Positions 1 through 35,876 of a DNA stretch of 64,000 bases are shown here, piece by piece (within the stretch, counting starts at the first letter, position 1; each line of letters opens with the position of its first letter). Source of the stretch: Metellina segmentata (taxonomy: Eukaryota; Arthropoda; Arachnida; Araneae; Tetragnathidae). A program made the position numbers and the translations under genes. The DNA is taken from assembly GCA_947359465.1 (NCBI GenBank), contig OX375874.1:92784172-92848171 (forward strand), written 5' to 3'. The notes under the pieces are model-generated. The model ran no database searches, was not told the DNA's origin, and saw only the letters and a list, made by a program, of their open reading frames with translations.

Positions 1-200
1 ATATTGTAAGATTTTTAAGGTTCTTGTCAGATTCGGGACTGGATAGCAAATGATACACTAATTTGTTGAATTATAGATCTTTCATAAAAGCTGCAGGCTT
101 CGTATTTAAATCCCACAAAAGTGTTTTCAGTTTGAGCAAAGTATCTATGAATAAAGACATACTGACGAATTAATGATAGGTAGTTGAAATTTTGTTGAAC

Positions 201-480
201 TGAACACAATGGGCAATTGGTGACAGTTTGAGATCAATCCCAGAGGGAAAGTTCCGAGGACACGTGGTAACTTTGAACCATGGTCAAATGTGATGAGATC
301 AACATCCGAACTAACATCCACTCTCCAAACTCTCACACCATGTCGAAGAGGATATTTGATTCCACGAGATGCAACATGTCTTACATGAGTCTGGCTGGAT
401 CAAGTCCCAAACTTGCAACCCTCTGCTTGTTAATCTGCGACTAAAAACTCAGCTACCCAATTAGAATCACTTCACGTTCA
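201..480 (-). repeat. degenerate SINE relic
   Basis: A diverged minus-oriented copy of the tRNA-derived SINE seen intact at 507-833. It keeps the order of the SINE body: the 'atgggcaattgg' block, the 'aagttccgaggaca' block, the 'aactttgaaccatggtca' block and the 'ctccaaact' block. The remainder is too diverged to bound. Bases 1-200 show no recognisable gene. Confidence 0.5.
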
Positions 481-506
481 CAAAATCCCCTATGGCGAAT
501 GGGGTA

Positions 507-833
507 ATTGGTAATTTTTAGTTAACGTCGTACTAGAGCAACACAACGGGCTATTGACGACGGTCCGGGATCAGTCCCTTAAGGGAAAGATCCGAGGACA
601 ACACCTCGTAATTTTGAACCACGGTCAGATGAAGAAGCAACACCTGAGCTGGCACCCCACTCACCAAACTTCCACGCCAACCCAACGTGAGGACTTTCGG
701 CCACGACAGATTTAAGGTGTACCAGCCGCCTCTACACCATACGTTTACAAACATCCATGCCCGAACCCGGATTCGAACCAGGAACCTTCCGATCTAGAGG
801 CTAACACCTTAACCACTGTACCGGTTGGTCGGC
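507..833 (-). mobile_element. full-length tRNA-derived SINE
   Basis: A 327-bp SINE in minus orientation flanked by a perfect 15-bp target duplication ATGGCGAATGGGGTA (492-506 and 834-848). On the minus strand the head is tRNA-like: box A TAcAGTGGTTAAGG (807-820) and a perfect box B GGTTCGAATCC (769-779). A ~230-bp body follows, ending in GTTAACTAAAAATTACC. The internal Pol III promoter and long TSD indicate L1-type target-primed retroposition. It is the best reference copy for the many partial copies in this window. Confidence 0.88.
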
Positions 834-988
834 ATGGCGAATGGGGTATACATTTTGTAAAATAGAAGCCATGGTTGTACCTAGAGTTTGTAGTGTATTT
901 TTTACTGCCTATAAAAAAATTTCGAGATTATTCTAAAATTATTTAAGCTCATTTTTGCTATTGATTTGTAATAACATTTTCTCTAATA

Positions 989-1036
989 GCCCGTTGGGTT
1001 GCTCTAGTACGACGTTAACTAATAATTACCAATAAC
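989..1036 (+). repeat. SINE 3' tail fragment
   Basis: Plus-oriented 3' end of the same SINE family (TAGCCCGTTG...GACGTTAACTAATAATTACC). The head and body are missing. Confidence 0.6.
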
Positions 1037-1799
1037 GTTTTCTCTTCACGCACGAAACTCGTCAGGTGGAGAATCGGAAAATTAAGGAAACATTCCACGA
1101 GTCATCTGGCTTTGCTCAAACAAATAACTTGACATCCTGAATCTCATGCAGACTGGTAGTTGAAGATAGAATAAACTAAACGTCACTTAAGATTCTGTAA
1201 AAAAACATTTTGAAAAGTAACACTGAAAACCTGAAAGTGGAACTTTACGACCAATGAGTTGGTTGTTTGTGGGTTTTATGGCACAAAGGGCTATACTTGT
1301 CTCTCTCTCTCGTGTGTGTGTGTGGGGGGGGGTTTCACAAGCATAAATCTCTACTATTATAAAAGTGTTTCTATGTGTACTGTGAGCAGTGTCCTGAAGA
1401 ATCAATGACACTTGCAATAATTAAATTTGGCACACAGGTAGTCCTAATTTTTTGCGATTTTTGTGTCCAGCCCGAATTTTAAAATTCAATGTAGAACATT
1501 TTAAACTTAATTTATTAGTTTTTTTCACCATTCTTTCTTCTTTCCAGAATGTGACGTCACCCTAGCTTGAATGAAGAAGCGAGCGGATTTTGCGATTTTC
1601 GACCGATGACGTCGAGCGTGTTGTTTCTTATGCCTACACTGGCAAACCGGAGGAGTGCCAGGCCCGTCAAAGACGGCAAGAGGCGAGGGGTGCGCCTTCC
1701 ATGTTATTGAGCCCCATTGGGAGGAAGTCAGACTTAGCTCGACATACATGACACATCCGTTTTACAGGAAAGTCCCTTTCATACATCCATTCACTCACT

Positions 1800-2069
1800 C
1801 ACACATATCGTAATTTAGATCCCAATCAGAGGCCGATAACCCCCTGATCAGGTACCCCCAGAGGTATTGATTTGGTATGGGAACAGGGGGGGACTTTGTG
1901 ACCACGACCTATTTAACGTGCCCCAGTCACCATTAGTGAACACGACGGTCTTTAGCCAGGTCGAAGCGCCGATCTCACAATCATCAGAATTGCAAGCTCC
2001 GCCGAGGACAGAATCCACAACCCTTCTGATGCGAGCCCGACGCTCTATTGACTGAGCTACCGCGGCTCA
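1800..2069 (-). mobile_element. second tRNA-derived SINE family
   Basis: On the minus strand from 2069 the sequence reads as a tRNA-like head: a GCCGCGGTAGCTCAGT box A region, then AATAGAGCGTCGG and a degenerate box B (GGTTGTGGATTCTG). An unrelated body runs to about 1800. Its box A differs from the common SINE of this window. No clean TSD was found, so the ends are approximate. It lies inside the Helitron at 1348-3057. Confidence 0.6.
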
Positions 2070-2266
2070 CGTCAAGCGTTTAGTCCAAATGCCTTTTGAA
2101 CCATGCCAAGCTTTCCGATTCTAGTGTGTTTTGATTTCCGTTGTTGATAATAGCTACTTCGAGGCCATCGCCATATTGGCCGTGGAGTTCGTTTGCGAAG
2201 CAAACCAAATGGGAATACGTAGCAATCACCGGGGGTTGGCGTGCATCAGCGAGCAGTGGTCACACC

Positions 2267-2993
2267 CAGCGCCGTAACTAGCCATTATGTGCCCTGTACA
2301 AGAATTTACTTTTAAGCCCCTTAAATTTTTAAATTAGGTATTATTTCAACAAATTCATTAATTACATCATAATTAATATTTTTTTATAACACGATATTGA
2401 ATTCTATTGAAATGATAGAACGATTGGATAGTTGTTCTTGTCCGATAGTTGATCTATTAATTTCAACTTCCTAAAACTTCTCTCGCACAAAGCAATAGAA
2501 ACGGGAAGTGTTAGAAATATTCGAAGAGCGACATTGATTCTTGGGTAAGACTCAATTAAACCAAAATCATGATGGGCATATAGAATATTAAGTGGAGATG
2601 CAGTTTCTATATTTTGTATAATAGTCGTTACTTGAAACGTAAAACATTCAATTTCAATTCATACTTTTTAAAATATATGCTATATTTAATAGCGAGATCT
2701 GCAGTCAATTTCATTTTAAATCTGCAACACTCGCGAATTGTAAAGACAAGCCACAGAGAAAGCAAAAATCGTCATATAGTTTTCATTTTTTGATTACACC
2801 AATATATTTGAGACAATAGTGTCGAGAACACTGTAATTTAGTATTTTAAATAATTCTTCAGGTGTCAAGTTACTTCCTTCACATCTGGTGTTTCATATAT
2901 TTCCATTATCTTAACTCTTCTCTTTGGGTTCTCTCTTTTGGGCCCCAATCTAAGTTGGCCCTGTGCGGGTGCACCCACCTAGTTACGGCACTG
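2267..2993. mobile_element. hAT-like non-autonomous DNA transposon
   Basis: The TIRs are CAGCGCCGTAACTAG (left) and CAGTGCCGTAACTAG (right, reverse complement). The flanking 8-mers GTCACACC (2259-2266) and GCCACACC (2994-3001) differ at one base, which fits a hAT target duplication. It is 727 bp with no transposase. It is nested in the Helitron 1348-3057. Confidence 0.8.
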
Positions 2994-3057
2994 GCCACAC
3001 CTGACCCCACGAAAAGAATTGTCACAGGCAACGTCATGCTGGCCACGTGGTGGCTAG

Positions 3058-3756
3058 TGTGTAATATAGTCATCACCTGGATGACTGAATAAAAACAACT
3101 TTTGGCAGTTCTCAAACATATTTAATTACATATTTAAGTAGTGCATAGTAAGTGAACACAATTTCAGGTCCCATCAAAAGCATAAAATTCCAAAGTGTCT
3201 TAAAATTCTACAAAAATTAAGAACATAATACAGGGTTGTTCAAGATGTGTAATCTGCTAGCAACCCATAAAAACAAATAAATATGATTCTAAAATTAAGA
3301 TGAAAAAAAATCTCAATACTACTTGCACACCCAACAATGGCACATAAAACAGTTATTGGAAAACTTAAGAAAAACACTTCTTTAAAATAAAATATAATTA
3401 TCTTAACTTAACTTTCTCGGATTCAAGCCACAACATAATTCAAAATAACATGTTGAACACAGTAAGGTAAACAAATACATTCACATTTTTTTTAAATACG
3501 CTGTTTGGATCATTATACAAGCTGGCAAATTCATATCGTTTCATTAACAATCAGACAACAAATTGCTATAAAACTAAAAACATTGTTAATATTTTTAATT
3601 TGTTAGTTAAAAACTCATTTTCAAATGCAAATTAAAGCCTTGCATGACATGTTTTCGGTGGTTATTACTATAATAAATAATGGTAAAAACAAAAATTGCA
3701 CCTAAAAAACATCACATTGATTCCAGATCTATGATATGAACATTAGATATGATCCC
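3058..3756 (-). other. UGP2 3' untranslated/downstream region
   Basis: AT-rich sequence after the UGP2 stop. No perfect AATAAA was seen on the minus strand, but ATTAAA variants occur, for example at about 3120 and 3593. The 3' end of the transcript is therefore not fixed. The Helitron begins directly after this stretch. Confidence 0.4.
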
Positions 3757-27306
<23,550 letters not shown>

Positions 27307-27484
27307 TCCAGGCTGCCGCTGAAAAGGTAGTAATATCCAAAGGTGTGGGACATTGATTCAATAAAGAAGCGTATTTTTAAACATAAATTAACATTTAATG
27401 ACGCAAATCACACACAAATAACGTTACACACAAATAACTGTACACATTTCAATAGGACCTTTGTCCAGTTCAGAACATAATTAC

Positions 27485-27620
27485 CGAGAACCTCCCTTGA
27501 TCGTTTTTGACATGTGCGAAGGGGGTCTCGTATCGCTTTCAACTGCTTGACACAAAGATGCGGGGGAAGACGAATGTGACGTGATGGCGCTGCAGTAGCC
27601 GCTACGTCATGAGAGTTCTT
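27485..27620 (-). promoter_or_regulatory. candidate UGP2 promoter / 5' UTR exon
   Basis: A locally CpG-rich stretch in AT-rich DNA with two CRE-like sites: TGACGTGA (27577-27584) and TACGTCA (27603-27609). A GTAATT donor at 27484 could join a 5' non-coding exon to the acceptor just above exon 1. The start site is not identifiable. Confidence 0.4.
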
Positions 27621-30600
27621 GACAGACTATACTCCAATTTTGAATTCATTAATCTGTGGATGAGTTTTCCAGTGAGGCTTGCAATAAGTACAAAATAAGC
27701 TGTGGATCAAGAAATGCTGTAAAGTATTGGATATGCCATTTTTATTTTATATTTCTGCTTATATCAGAAGTTACCCAAATGCTTGTTTTTAATATTCAGA
27801 ATCTAGTAGTCTGGGTATGGAAAGTTGTCATTTGAGTTGATTTTGTAAGAATGAGTGGAGATGCTTAAGGGCTGGTTAATGATATTATAATGCCAGACCA
27901 TAATTGGTGGTACTGATTTCGAATTTTTTTGTCGAAAGTGATTGCAATGAGCATCAGCTGGCGAAACAAATAACCATCAAGGCAATTGCCACATTATTTT
28001 GTATGTGGCTGCACTTTTCTTGTTTAGCTTGTTTCTGAAAACAGACCTGGTCTGTTATAAGCAATTCAATATTTCATTTGTATTAATCATGCAAGCATCA
28101 GGGCAGAAACATGCACACATACTTTTTGGTGACATTTATTAAATTTGGTACGTATAAATGTTAAGTTGATAACAATACATTTATAAATTAAATTATGTGT
28201 ATGTAGTTGAAAAGTTGTATTGATATTTGGATTTGTTGCATGTGTTTTGGGCCACAAAGTTACTTAAATATGTTTACAAAATTCATGCCACATTTGCTGG
28301 GGTCAATGTTGCAGAAGGTTGCTTAAGTAAATTCTGTCATTTAATGGGTTCATTATATTAGTTGAAGAATACTATACACATACCTAAACTTCTTCAAAGA
28401 TCCAAGTAGTTAAATTGCAGATGACTAACAAGAGTTGACTGCATTTTTGTTCATAAAGAGTAAAGCATCCGTTTCAGGAAGTGGCTCCAATTGTCAGTAA
28501 TGTTATGTAGAGGGCGCATTTCTTCTATTATCCTATTTATTTTAATATTTCATGAAGTTATTTTATACCCAATAATTTAAAAACTGCAACTATTTGTATT
28601 TATCAGTTGGTCACATTACCAATTAGCTGGCATAAAGCACATCTTCAATAGAGTATCTGGTGATGTAATGGAATCACACATTGATATCGTAGAGGTATAA
28701 TCAATGAGCATAAACAAAACATGTTACTAATTTGGATTTTTGGTCATTCCATAACGAATAAATTTGTGACATATTTTGTATAGTTTATTGTTGCCATTTT
28801 AAGATTTCTAAATATAATGTTCTGTTTATTACTTCAATTAAGTGTTTATTTCTTTTTTATCAGCCCATAGTGTAAGTGTACTGTGATGTAATTTCTGCTT
28901 TGTTGATCTAAATGCATTAATATTCAGTTCTTTCAACTAAAATGGATGCTACAATGTGTTGTTTAACATTATTTCTGGAATGGTAGGTAGTTTTAGAATT
29001 GAAACTGTATAAAAAAAAAATTTGTAATATGAATGAACTTTCTTTGAGATTTGTTGAAAATAAAAGTTTTCTTTGCACCACTTGGTTGTATTTTTACAGA
29101 ATATCTTGTATTCACCAGGACTTTTTTTTATCCAAGAAACTCATTACATTATATGCTATAATTCAATTTTGTCCATATAATTTTTAAATAAGTTTTCTTA
29201 AACCATGAAATATAAAGTAAATATTGACTATCTACTATTTTTAGTTTTGTTTACTTGAAACATGTAACCTATTATAAATCTCATCTGCTTTTCCCTAAAG
29301 CACGAAACAAACTGTAACGTTAACATTTTAGCTTGTTTTTGTTATTTATAAAGAAACAAGTATCTCTGGCATACTGTTTTGTAAGTAATATTTTTAAGAG
29401 TTTTTTTTATCTTTTCTTTATTTTCTTGTTTACAAAAAAAGCCAAAGTTTTGTATAATATTTAGCTGTTTTTTTTTTTTTTTTTTGTATACTAAAATTGA
29501 AATGGTTAGTTCAAGTAACATTTATTAAATGAAAATTGTAACTTGTAGAAGTTAATTTAATAACATTTTTGTTACAAGCAAATTGCAGCATGTTTATACA
29601 TGTAAACAATTGCCATTCACAATTTAATGTCAATTTTTTTACCTTCGAATGCATTTCTTACCAAGTAGAATTAGCAAGTTTTCTCGCATGTTAGCTTTAT
29701 GCCTCCCATCTCAAGTGCAATACACAATAAAATATTGCTGTTACATTTGCACTTCAAAGTATACAAACCTTAGTGTTTTTAGTGAGTAGCTAGAAATAAG
29801 TCCCACATAAACTGTCACTAAATAAGTAATAAAACTAGCATTTCAGGATCGTAATTCAATTTCGGAGGCATTATTATAAATGCTTTGAGGTGAAGCTCAG
29901 CTACAGCACTTATACCAAACTGTTCTAGAAGTAAGGAGTAACAGTCCTGAAGAATACATGTAAAAAAAGACATTGTATCTATGAAGGAAAGATTGATTAG
30001 AATCTAAAAATCGGTAAAAATAATTTTTAAAACATTTTTGAGAATATTAATTTTAAGCTTATTTTATTTCAACAAAATACATGTAATAAAAATGTATTAA
30101 AAAAATTGCATTCAAAATGGAAAAAAACTCTTCATGAACAAAATCTGTTTTACAAGATGGTGTTCATTATCTGACAATAAATGGTGCATATGTTTGTATA
30201 CATCTAGAATATCACTCGAAGATTTTTTTTAGACAGGATGAAACAACTTCTATTTCGCATGGATTAGCAATGTTTGTTCTTAAATCGCAAGTCAAAGAGC
30301 ATGCAACGCATTCTGGTCTCAGTATTTTAGTTTCAACACAGGATTATGTAAACCTCTTTATTTAAACAATCTGACATTTTTCTTCGAGGTCTAAAATAAA
30401 AATTTATGGGCTGAAACAATGATAAAGATGTGCACCAAATCCAATAAAAATGATTCATAGATACCTAGAGATACACATTAGCAAACCAAAGCATGCGTTT
30501 CCAAATGCACATTAGCTGTTATGCAATCTATTCATGCATATACCACAAATAAAAAAATTCTTAGAATCTAGGCAAACTAGAAATTGGCTCAGCCCGCTCG

Positions 30601-30781
30601 TGTTAAATAAAATTAGAGTGAAGAAGGTTTGTGCAAAAACAGAATTAGCCATACTTGTAGTAGTCTAAATGTTAATATGATTGTTTCTGCAGAAGCTAGA
30701 GGGAAATATCTGAATGTTACTCTTTTGACAATGAAACAAAGCATATTTTGTACCTCAACACTTAGTGCCATTTTTTTAATT

Positions 30782-31140
30782 CGGAAAATGGTCATTAGAG
30801 TTAGAAGAAGAAGGAGGGGGGATTTGATTCAGCTTTTCAAGTTTGTAAAACAAGGGGACACAGAGGGCTTAAATTTCAATAGGGATAACAGAACAAGGGG
30901 TCATGGGTATAAATTGAATAAGACACATTTTAATCAGGATTTAAGGAAAAACTACTACTTTAATAGGGTAATAGACAGTTGGAACGCGTTGCCAGAAAAT
31001 ATAGTTAATTCAAAGGGAGTGTACGAATTTAAGACACAATTGGATAGTCAGTGGGAATTGGAGAATTCATAAACAAAGGACCAGCCTTGTTGGGCTTGAG
31101 CCTGTAGCTGGTCGTCAATATTTGTATATCTATAGTCTGT
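30782..31140 (+). mobile_element. C-terminal end of a CR1/L2-type ORF2
   Basis: The frame from about 30785 to 31071 reads RRRRGDLIQLFKFVKQG, then YYFNRVIDSWNALPENIV and an FKTQLD end. This is the characteristic C-terminus of CR1/L2-like ORF2 proteins after the RT. A 3' UTR-like stretch follows. The N-terminal half of the longer open frame (from 30629) is unrelated. Heavily 5'-truncated. Confidence 0.82.
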
Positions 31141-33026
31141 TTTAACTTATGACTAATATTATGGTTCACACAAGCATCACAATTGTATTCTGTAACTTAT
31201 AACATGTCCTAAAATGAACAATTCCATTTCCACATCACCCATGGGGTAGGAATCATGATGCGCTTTTTTTATAGAGGTATCGCCAAGAACCCTAATCCTC
31301 TTAAGCAGCAGTTCTCATCTTTGTTTACCTTGTATACTAGTTTGATGTGTCAAAGGATTACTAGATATTGGATGAATGAAAAAGTAGATTCCGAAACCCC
31401 GCCATATAAGTTCACTGAGGATCCCAATAACACGTTTCAGGAAATGTTTACAATAATCTGATTTTAAGGATTCCAATAAACTTCTAAAACCTGTATATAA
31501 AATTGCCAAAAGTAGACTTAAAATATATTTTAATTCCCCTGTAATACAGTGAAAACTGAAACTAAAGATAGATGGAAGTGAATAAATAACGAAACAGGAT
31601 CACAAAGGCACAGCTAGCATAATTTGTCCGAGTCACCAATGTAAACGGCCGAGTGATGATAAAATGATAACGATGGTGTGTTATGGTACGAGCCACAAAT
31701 GGCCAAGCTACACTAGACAAAATTAAGACTGACAAACTAATTAAAAAGTTGTTTAGAAATGACGAGTTGGACTACTCAATATGCAGTAATTAAGTCGAAG
31801 CGACAACAAAAGACACATAGAAGCTAAAGATGGTTCTTGACAAACAACGTATAAATTTTTGACTGGTGAAGTCCTGAAGGCACTGGAACAGATTCTAAAT
31901 GTGGGGTGATGCACTGTGTCGAGCTTTCGCAAATATGACAGATGGAACCATACGTAGTATACACAGTTTACAGATTATAGTGGATGTATCCAGTTTGGTA
32001 TTAAAACACTACTGCTTTGCAAGGTTTCTGCAGTTGATAAAAATGTGAATTTTTACACATGCATTTTTAAACACAAATAATACTAGTTATTGTGACATAC
32101 GGATATTTCTAATACACATTAATTCATGTATTAATGTTGTGTTTATGGCAAGAGGCATTCAGGGGTGCAAAAGTTTCACTGATGCAATTTTTAAAGTTGA
32201 CAAATATGCAATGAGAGGTCTCTTGAGATTTTTATGAGGTTATGAGGGAAATATTTTGAAAACAATATACACAAGATAGGCTACTTGCAACTATTTCAAA
32301 AGTTTTACAGAACTATACTAAATATTAGAATCCATTTAATTTTAGAAGAGTTAATTTTTAAAATAAATGATAACAAACAAGAAATTAGAGAAACACAAAA
32401 GTTCATAATGACAACAACTGAAACGCAAGAAAATACTCACCATACCAATGATAAAGCACTTGAATAAGTTTTAGAGAATTTCCTAGATTTTAGAATCATT
32501 TAATTTTTGAAATACTTTTTAACATGAAATAAACAAGAAATGAAAGAAACAACCGTTATAATAATCAAAAAGAAACTTTGTAAGAGAAGACTAATTCTAT
32601 CATTTATAAGAGTAGCAGAAGTAATACTTAAGTAACATTACAAGCCAACTGCAACACTGCTCTTGTAGATAACTTTCGCTGATACGCAATTATAAGAAAC
32701 AAATCCGCTCGCTGTTTTTCAGTTTAAAATATTTATTTCAGTTTTAGCTGATATGACCCTAAAAGTTCTCGGAAAAGAAAATACTACTGTACTCTGTCTG
32801 TACTTACCCACTTCAGAACTTAACATAAAAAAGTATAAACAAAAAATGCTGGGAATTTTTTTTCCCGCTCATGCTTTTATACTCACATACTCTCGAAATC
32901 AGAGTAATTGAAATCTAGTTCTAGTCCCTCCCGTCAGATAAGCCACACCTTCCATATACTTAAACAGTTTGCGCATGCGTAGTTTAAAAATGGTTCCACG
33001 GGATAGAGTTGCGGTAAGACTCTTGT

Positions 33027-33189
33027 GTCGTACTAGAGCAACACAACGGGCTTTTGACGACGGTCCGGGATCAGTCCCTTAAGGGAAAGATCCGAGGACA
33101 ACACCTCGTAATTTTGAACCGCGGTCAGATGACGAAGCAACACCTGAGCTGGCACCCCACTCTCCAAATTTCCACGCCAACCCAACGTG
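33027..33189 (-). mobile_element. SINE body, right half of the split copy
   Basis: Continues the SINE interrupted at 25438, from GTCGTACTAGAGC to CCCAACGTG. The tRNA head is missing. Confidence 0.85.
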
Positions 33190-34193
33190 CAGCCCGACTG
33201 TGAGTCAACACTAGAGTGCCTGAGCTGGGAACCCACTCAAAACGAACGTCAACACAAAGCCAATATGAAGACATTTGAGGCAACGAAAGTTTTATATACA
33301 CGACGGTCTTTCAGTTGGACCAAGTTTCAAATTGGCGAACAATTGATTCGTAATCTGTTACTTTTCCTACCGGACACCGATCGGAGACATATTTCCTGAG
33401 TCCTGATGACCAGTTTGTTTCTGTTTTCCAGTCTCGTATTTCTTTTCACAGTTGTGTGCAGGATCTTTTCCTACATGATTGATCCCAGACTATCCCCTTA
33501 AAATTACGCTGTGTCCTTAGCGATGCAAAAAACCCGGGAATTTTGGAAGAGGGGAACAAACACAGGAATTTTGGGGAATAAACCCGGAACTTTGGGGAAC
33601 ATTGGGAATAAACTAAACCAACCATTTTTTCACATTGTGTGGCTTCTTTTGGTTTGATGCTAAGTAAAACTATCAAGAGAAAACCCCATATATATAAAAC
33701 TACAACCTGGAAAATTGTTTCAATAAAATTTAAATTTTCTTTTTTGGGTTTTTTTTTTATTGTATAAACAACATCAGCATTTATATCCAGATCCAGATGA
33801 TGTTGATGTGATGGTTTTGTTCCGAGACCTAGTGGCAAAAAATAAGATGAATGTTTGCATCAAAAACAATACTTTTGTAAACATTTCATAGTATCTTTAT
33901 ATAAAGCAGTTACAATTTACACTCTACATTACTGATGATTCAATTTGGCACCGGCACTTGTAAGCCTTTTATGAGGGATTGATAGCTGAAAAAAAAACAA
34001 CACAATATCAAGAGGATCTACTTGTAGATTCTGATAGTCCTGGATCCATATACATAGTTTCAACGTCCGTTATCACTTCTTGGGATCCCACAATAACTGA
34101 AGGTTCATCGGCATCTGCCAAAGAATATATAGAGAAAGACATTATTTAGGGTTTTTTAACGCATTTTTCGAAATGCTTTGCCATCTTAGTAGC

Positions 34194-34987
34194 TGTCATA
34201 CGACATCCGTCCTTTCCAAAATTCAGGACCAATCCCGAAGAACAGAACCCAATTTCCCAGTTTAACACCATACGAGAGAAACGATTTGGCCTTTGAAAGA
34301 CGCTTCAGTTCTCACATCTGCAAAATCGCTTAACGAAACTTTCCCCTAATGAGAAAACCAGATGTGTGAAGTTACCATGTCCGTTGGGGCCGACAGAATT
34401 GGAGTGGAATCGCACAGTGCTTGGCGTATAACGACACTCCACCCAACCATAGCACGAGCGCTGTCGCCAATCTTTTCGCTCCAAGCACTGCTTGGCGAGA
34501 GAAATGCTCAAGCGCGAAAACGAGAGTTTTCGATTCACCAGTCTTTCCTTGGTTCCGTCTGGAGTGGCACAATAACTCAGGTATTTAAATGTTTTGAATT
34601 ACACTCTCCCCTCCTTAAATTTTTGACAATTTCATATCTCTAGTGAGACTTGTCACCTCCCACGGAAGTAACGATTCTATTTTTGGACTATTTCTGTGGC
34701 TTGTTAAAAAGACTAGAGCATTATAAGTATCCATTCCAACTCCCCCTGGAACACCACCAGCCCTCGAATAACGTTGTACTGACAACTATCATTATTACCA
34801 GTACAACTTATGTGTATTTACTCTCGAGTGAATAAACAAGGATTCATTTGTCACCAGAACTCTGTCTTTCTTACAATCACGGAAAACCAACGCACAATAA
34901 GCTCTAATCATTCCTCCTTAGTGAATATTTCTAAACTCCCACTATACGATCCTAAATCTGAAAATCTCCATTGTAACCATTGTTACA
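34194..34987 (+). repeat. 5' LTR
   Basis: Begins TGTCATACGAC and ends TTGTTACA. TATAAG is at 34722-34727 and AATAAA at 34831-34836, in the order expected for U3-R-U5. Open frames in it repeat in the 3' LTR and are not genes. Confidence 0.92.
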
Positions 34988-35876
34988 ATAAGTGGTGCCA
35001 TACGACCAGTCAGTATAAAAATCTGATAGTTATTTTCGTGAAAATAACGAACTTCAGTCATCCTTTTTTCTTCAACTTTAGGGTGTGACGCTCAATAGTA
35101 TACGGCAAAACCGACCGTTTTCGTGACGTCACACACTAACTAAGCCCCCCCCCCTTCCCCTCCCTCCCTGTGTCAATATTATGAGTGTATTAATCTGACC
35201 ACAATGGGCCACTCCAGCGATCCAGTGGTGAGTATGTCGTTACGCAACAGGGAAAATTATTCATGATAACAATCAATAACTATCTTGTATATCTTTCAGA
35301 AGGAAGACCAACTCAACAATAGGGTTAGACCACAAGTAGGTCAGCCTACCGATTTCGCCTCCTATACACAATGGAGTTAGGGTCCTTGGGGATGTTTGGC
35401 CAACATACCTCAAGGTCCTCCTCAGCTTCATTCATCCCATACACTAAACCATGAGGCATTTCTGTGGCTGGCCACTGTAGGGATGCTCCATGGTAAGTGT
35501 AATGTAAATTAAGGTCAACCCCTCTGACATATTCTCTCACATAGTGCAATATGCTTCAATTGGGATTCCTTTCGGCATAAGTGCAATAAAATAACAGGCA
35601 CAACAAGTCATCCTATATGACTCTTTAATTTTATATTGTTTATGTATATTTTGTCTGTATGGTTTATTGCAATTTAGTTGTTATGCACTGTGAAATTCTT
35701 GCTATTATTCAAATCATGTGACTACAATGTGTATAAATTTGTTGTACTTTTATCTAACAATTATGTTGATTTTAGTGATGTCAATTATCCTCTGACATGG
35801 GTGGTGTTCCAGGCGGAAGTGCTCAGTTCCCAGCAAGTTAGTGAAACTCCTCAAAAGTTAAGAGGAGGGAAGAAGA

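Larger units (their letters stand above)
1348..3057 (+). mobile_element. non-autonomous Helitron, with nested insertions
   Basis: The 5' end is TCTCTACTATTATAAAAG and the 3' end is a GCCAcgtgGTGGC hairpin followed directly by CTAG. The element sits between A (1347) and T (3058), the Helitron insertion rule. Three further copies in the window share these ends (18260, 40250 and a truncated one ending 54100), which supports the boundaries. It has no Rep/helicase ORF, so it is non-autonomous. About 1 kb of its 1,710 bp is later insertions: a SINE relic (~1800-2069) and a hAT-like element (2267-2993). Confidence 0.8.

Noticed and set aside
769..820. tRNA gene with boxes A and B
   Set aside because: No cloverleaf, and the sequence is the head of a repeated SINE with TSDs.
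2862..3115. Overlapping 69-76-aa frames on both strands
   Set aside because: They lie across a hAT terminus and a Helitron 3' hairpin.
27485..27513. Alternative UGP2 start exon MSKTIKGGSR with a gtaatt donor
   Set aside because: 29 nt leaves phase 2, which does not join exon 3 or the 29-nt exon 2 in frame without a weak internal acceptor. Spliced to the 27318 acceptor it stops quickly. Kept only as possible 5' UTR.
30629..30780. N-terminal half of the 147-aa frame
   Set aside because: Only residues from about RRRRGDLIQ onward match a retrotransposon ORF2; the upstream part is chance read-through.
33446..33838. 130-aa minus-strand open frame
   Set aside because: Crosses the hAT element border, is low-complexity and has no family features.
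35346..35549. 67-aa minus-strand frame in the LTR element interior
   Set aside because: Antisense to the PBS/PPT orientation and unlike any family I recognise.
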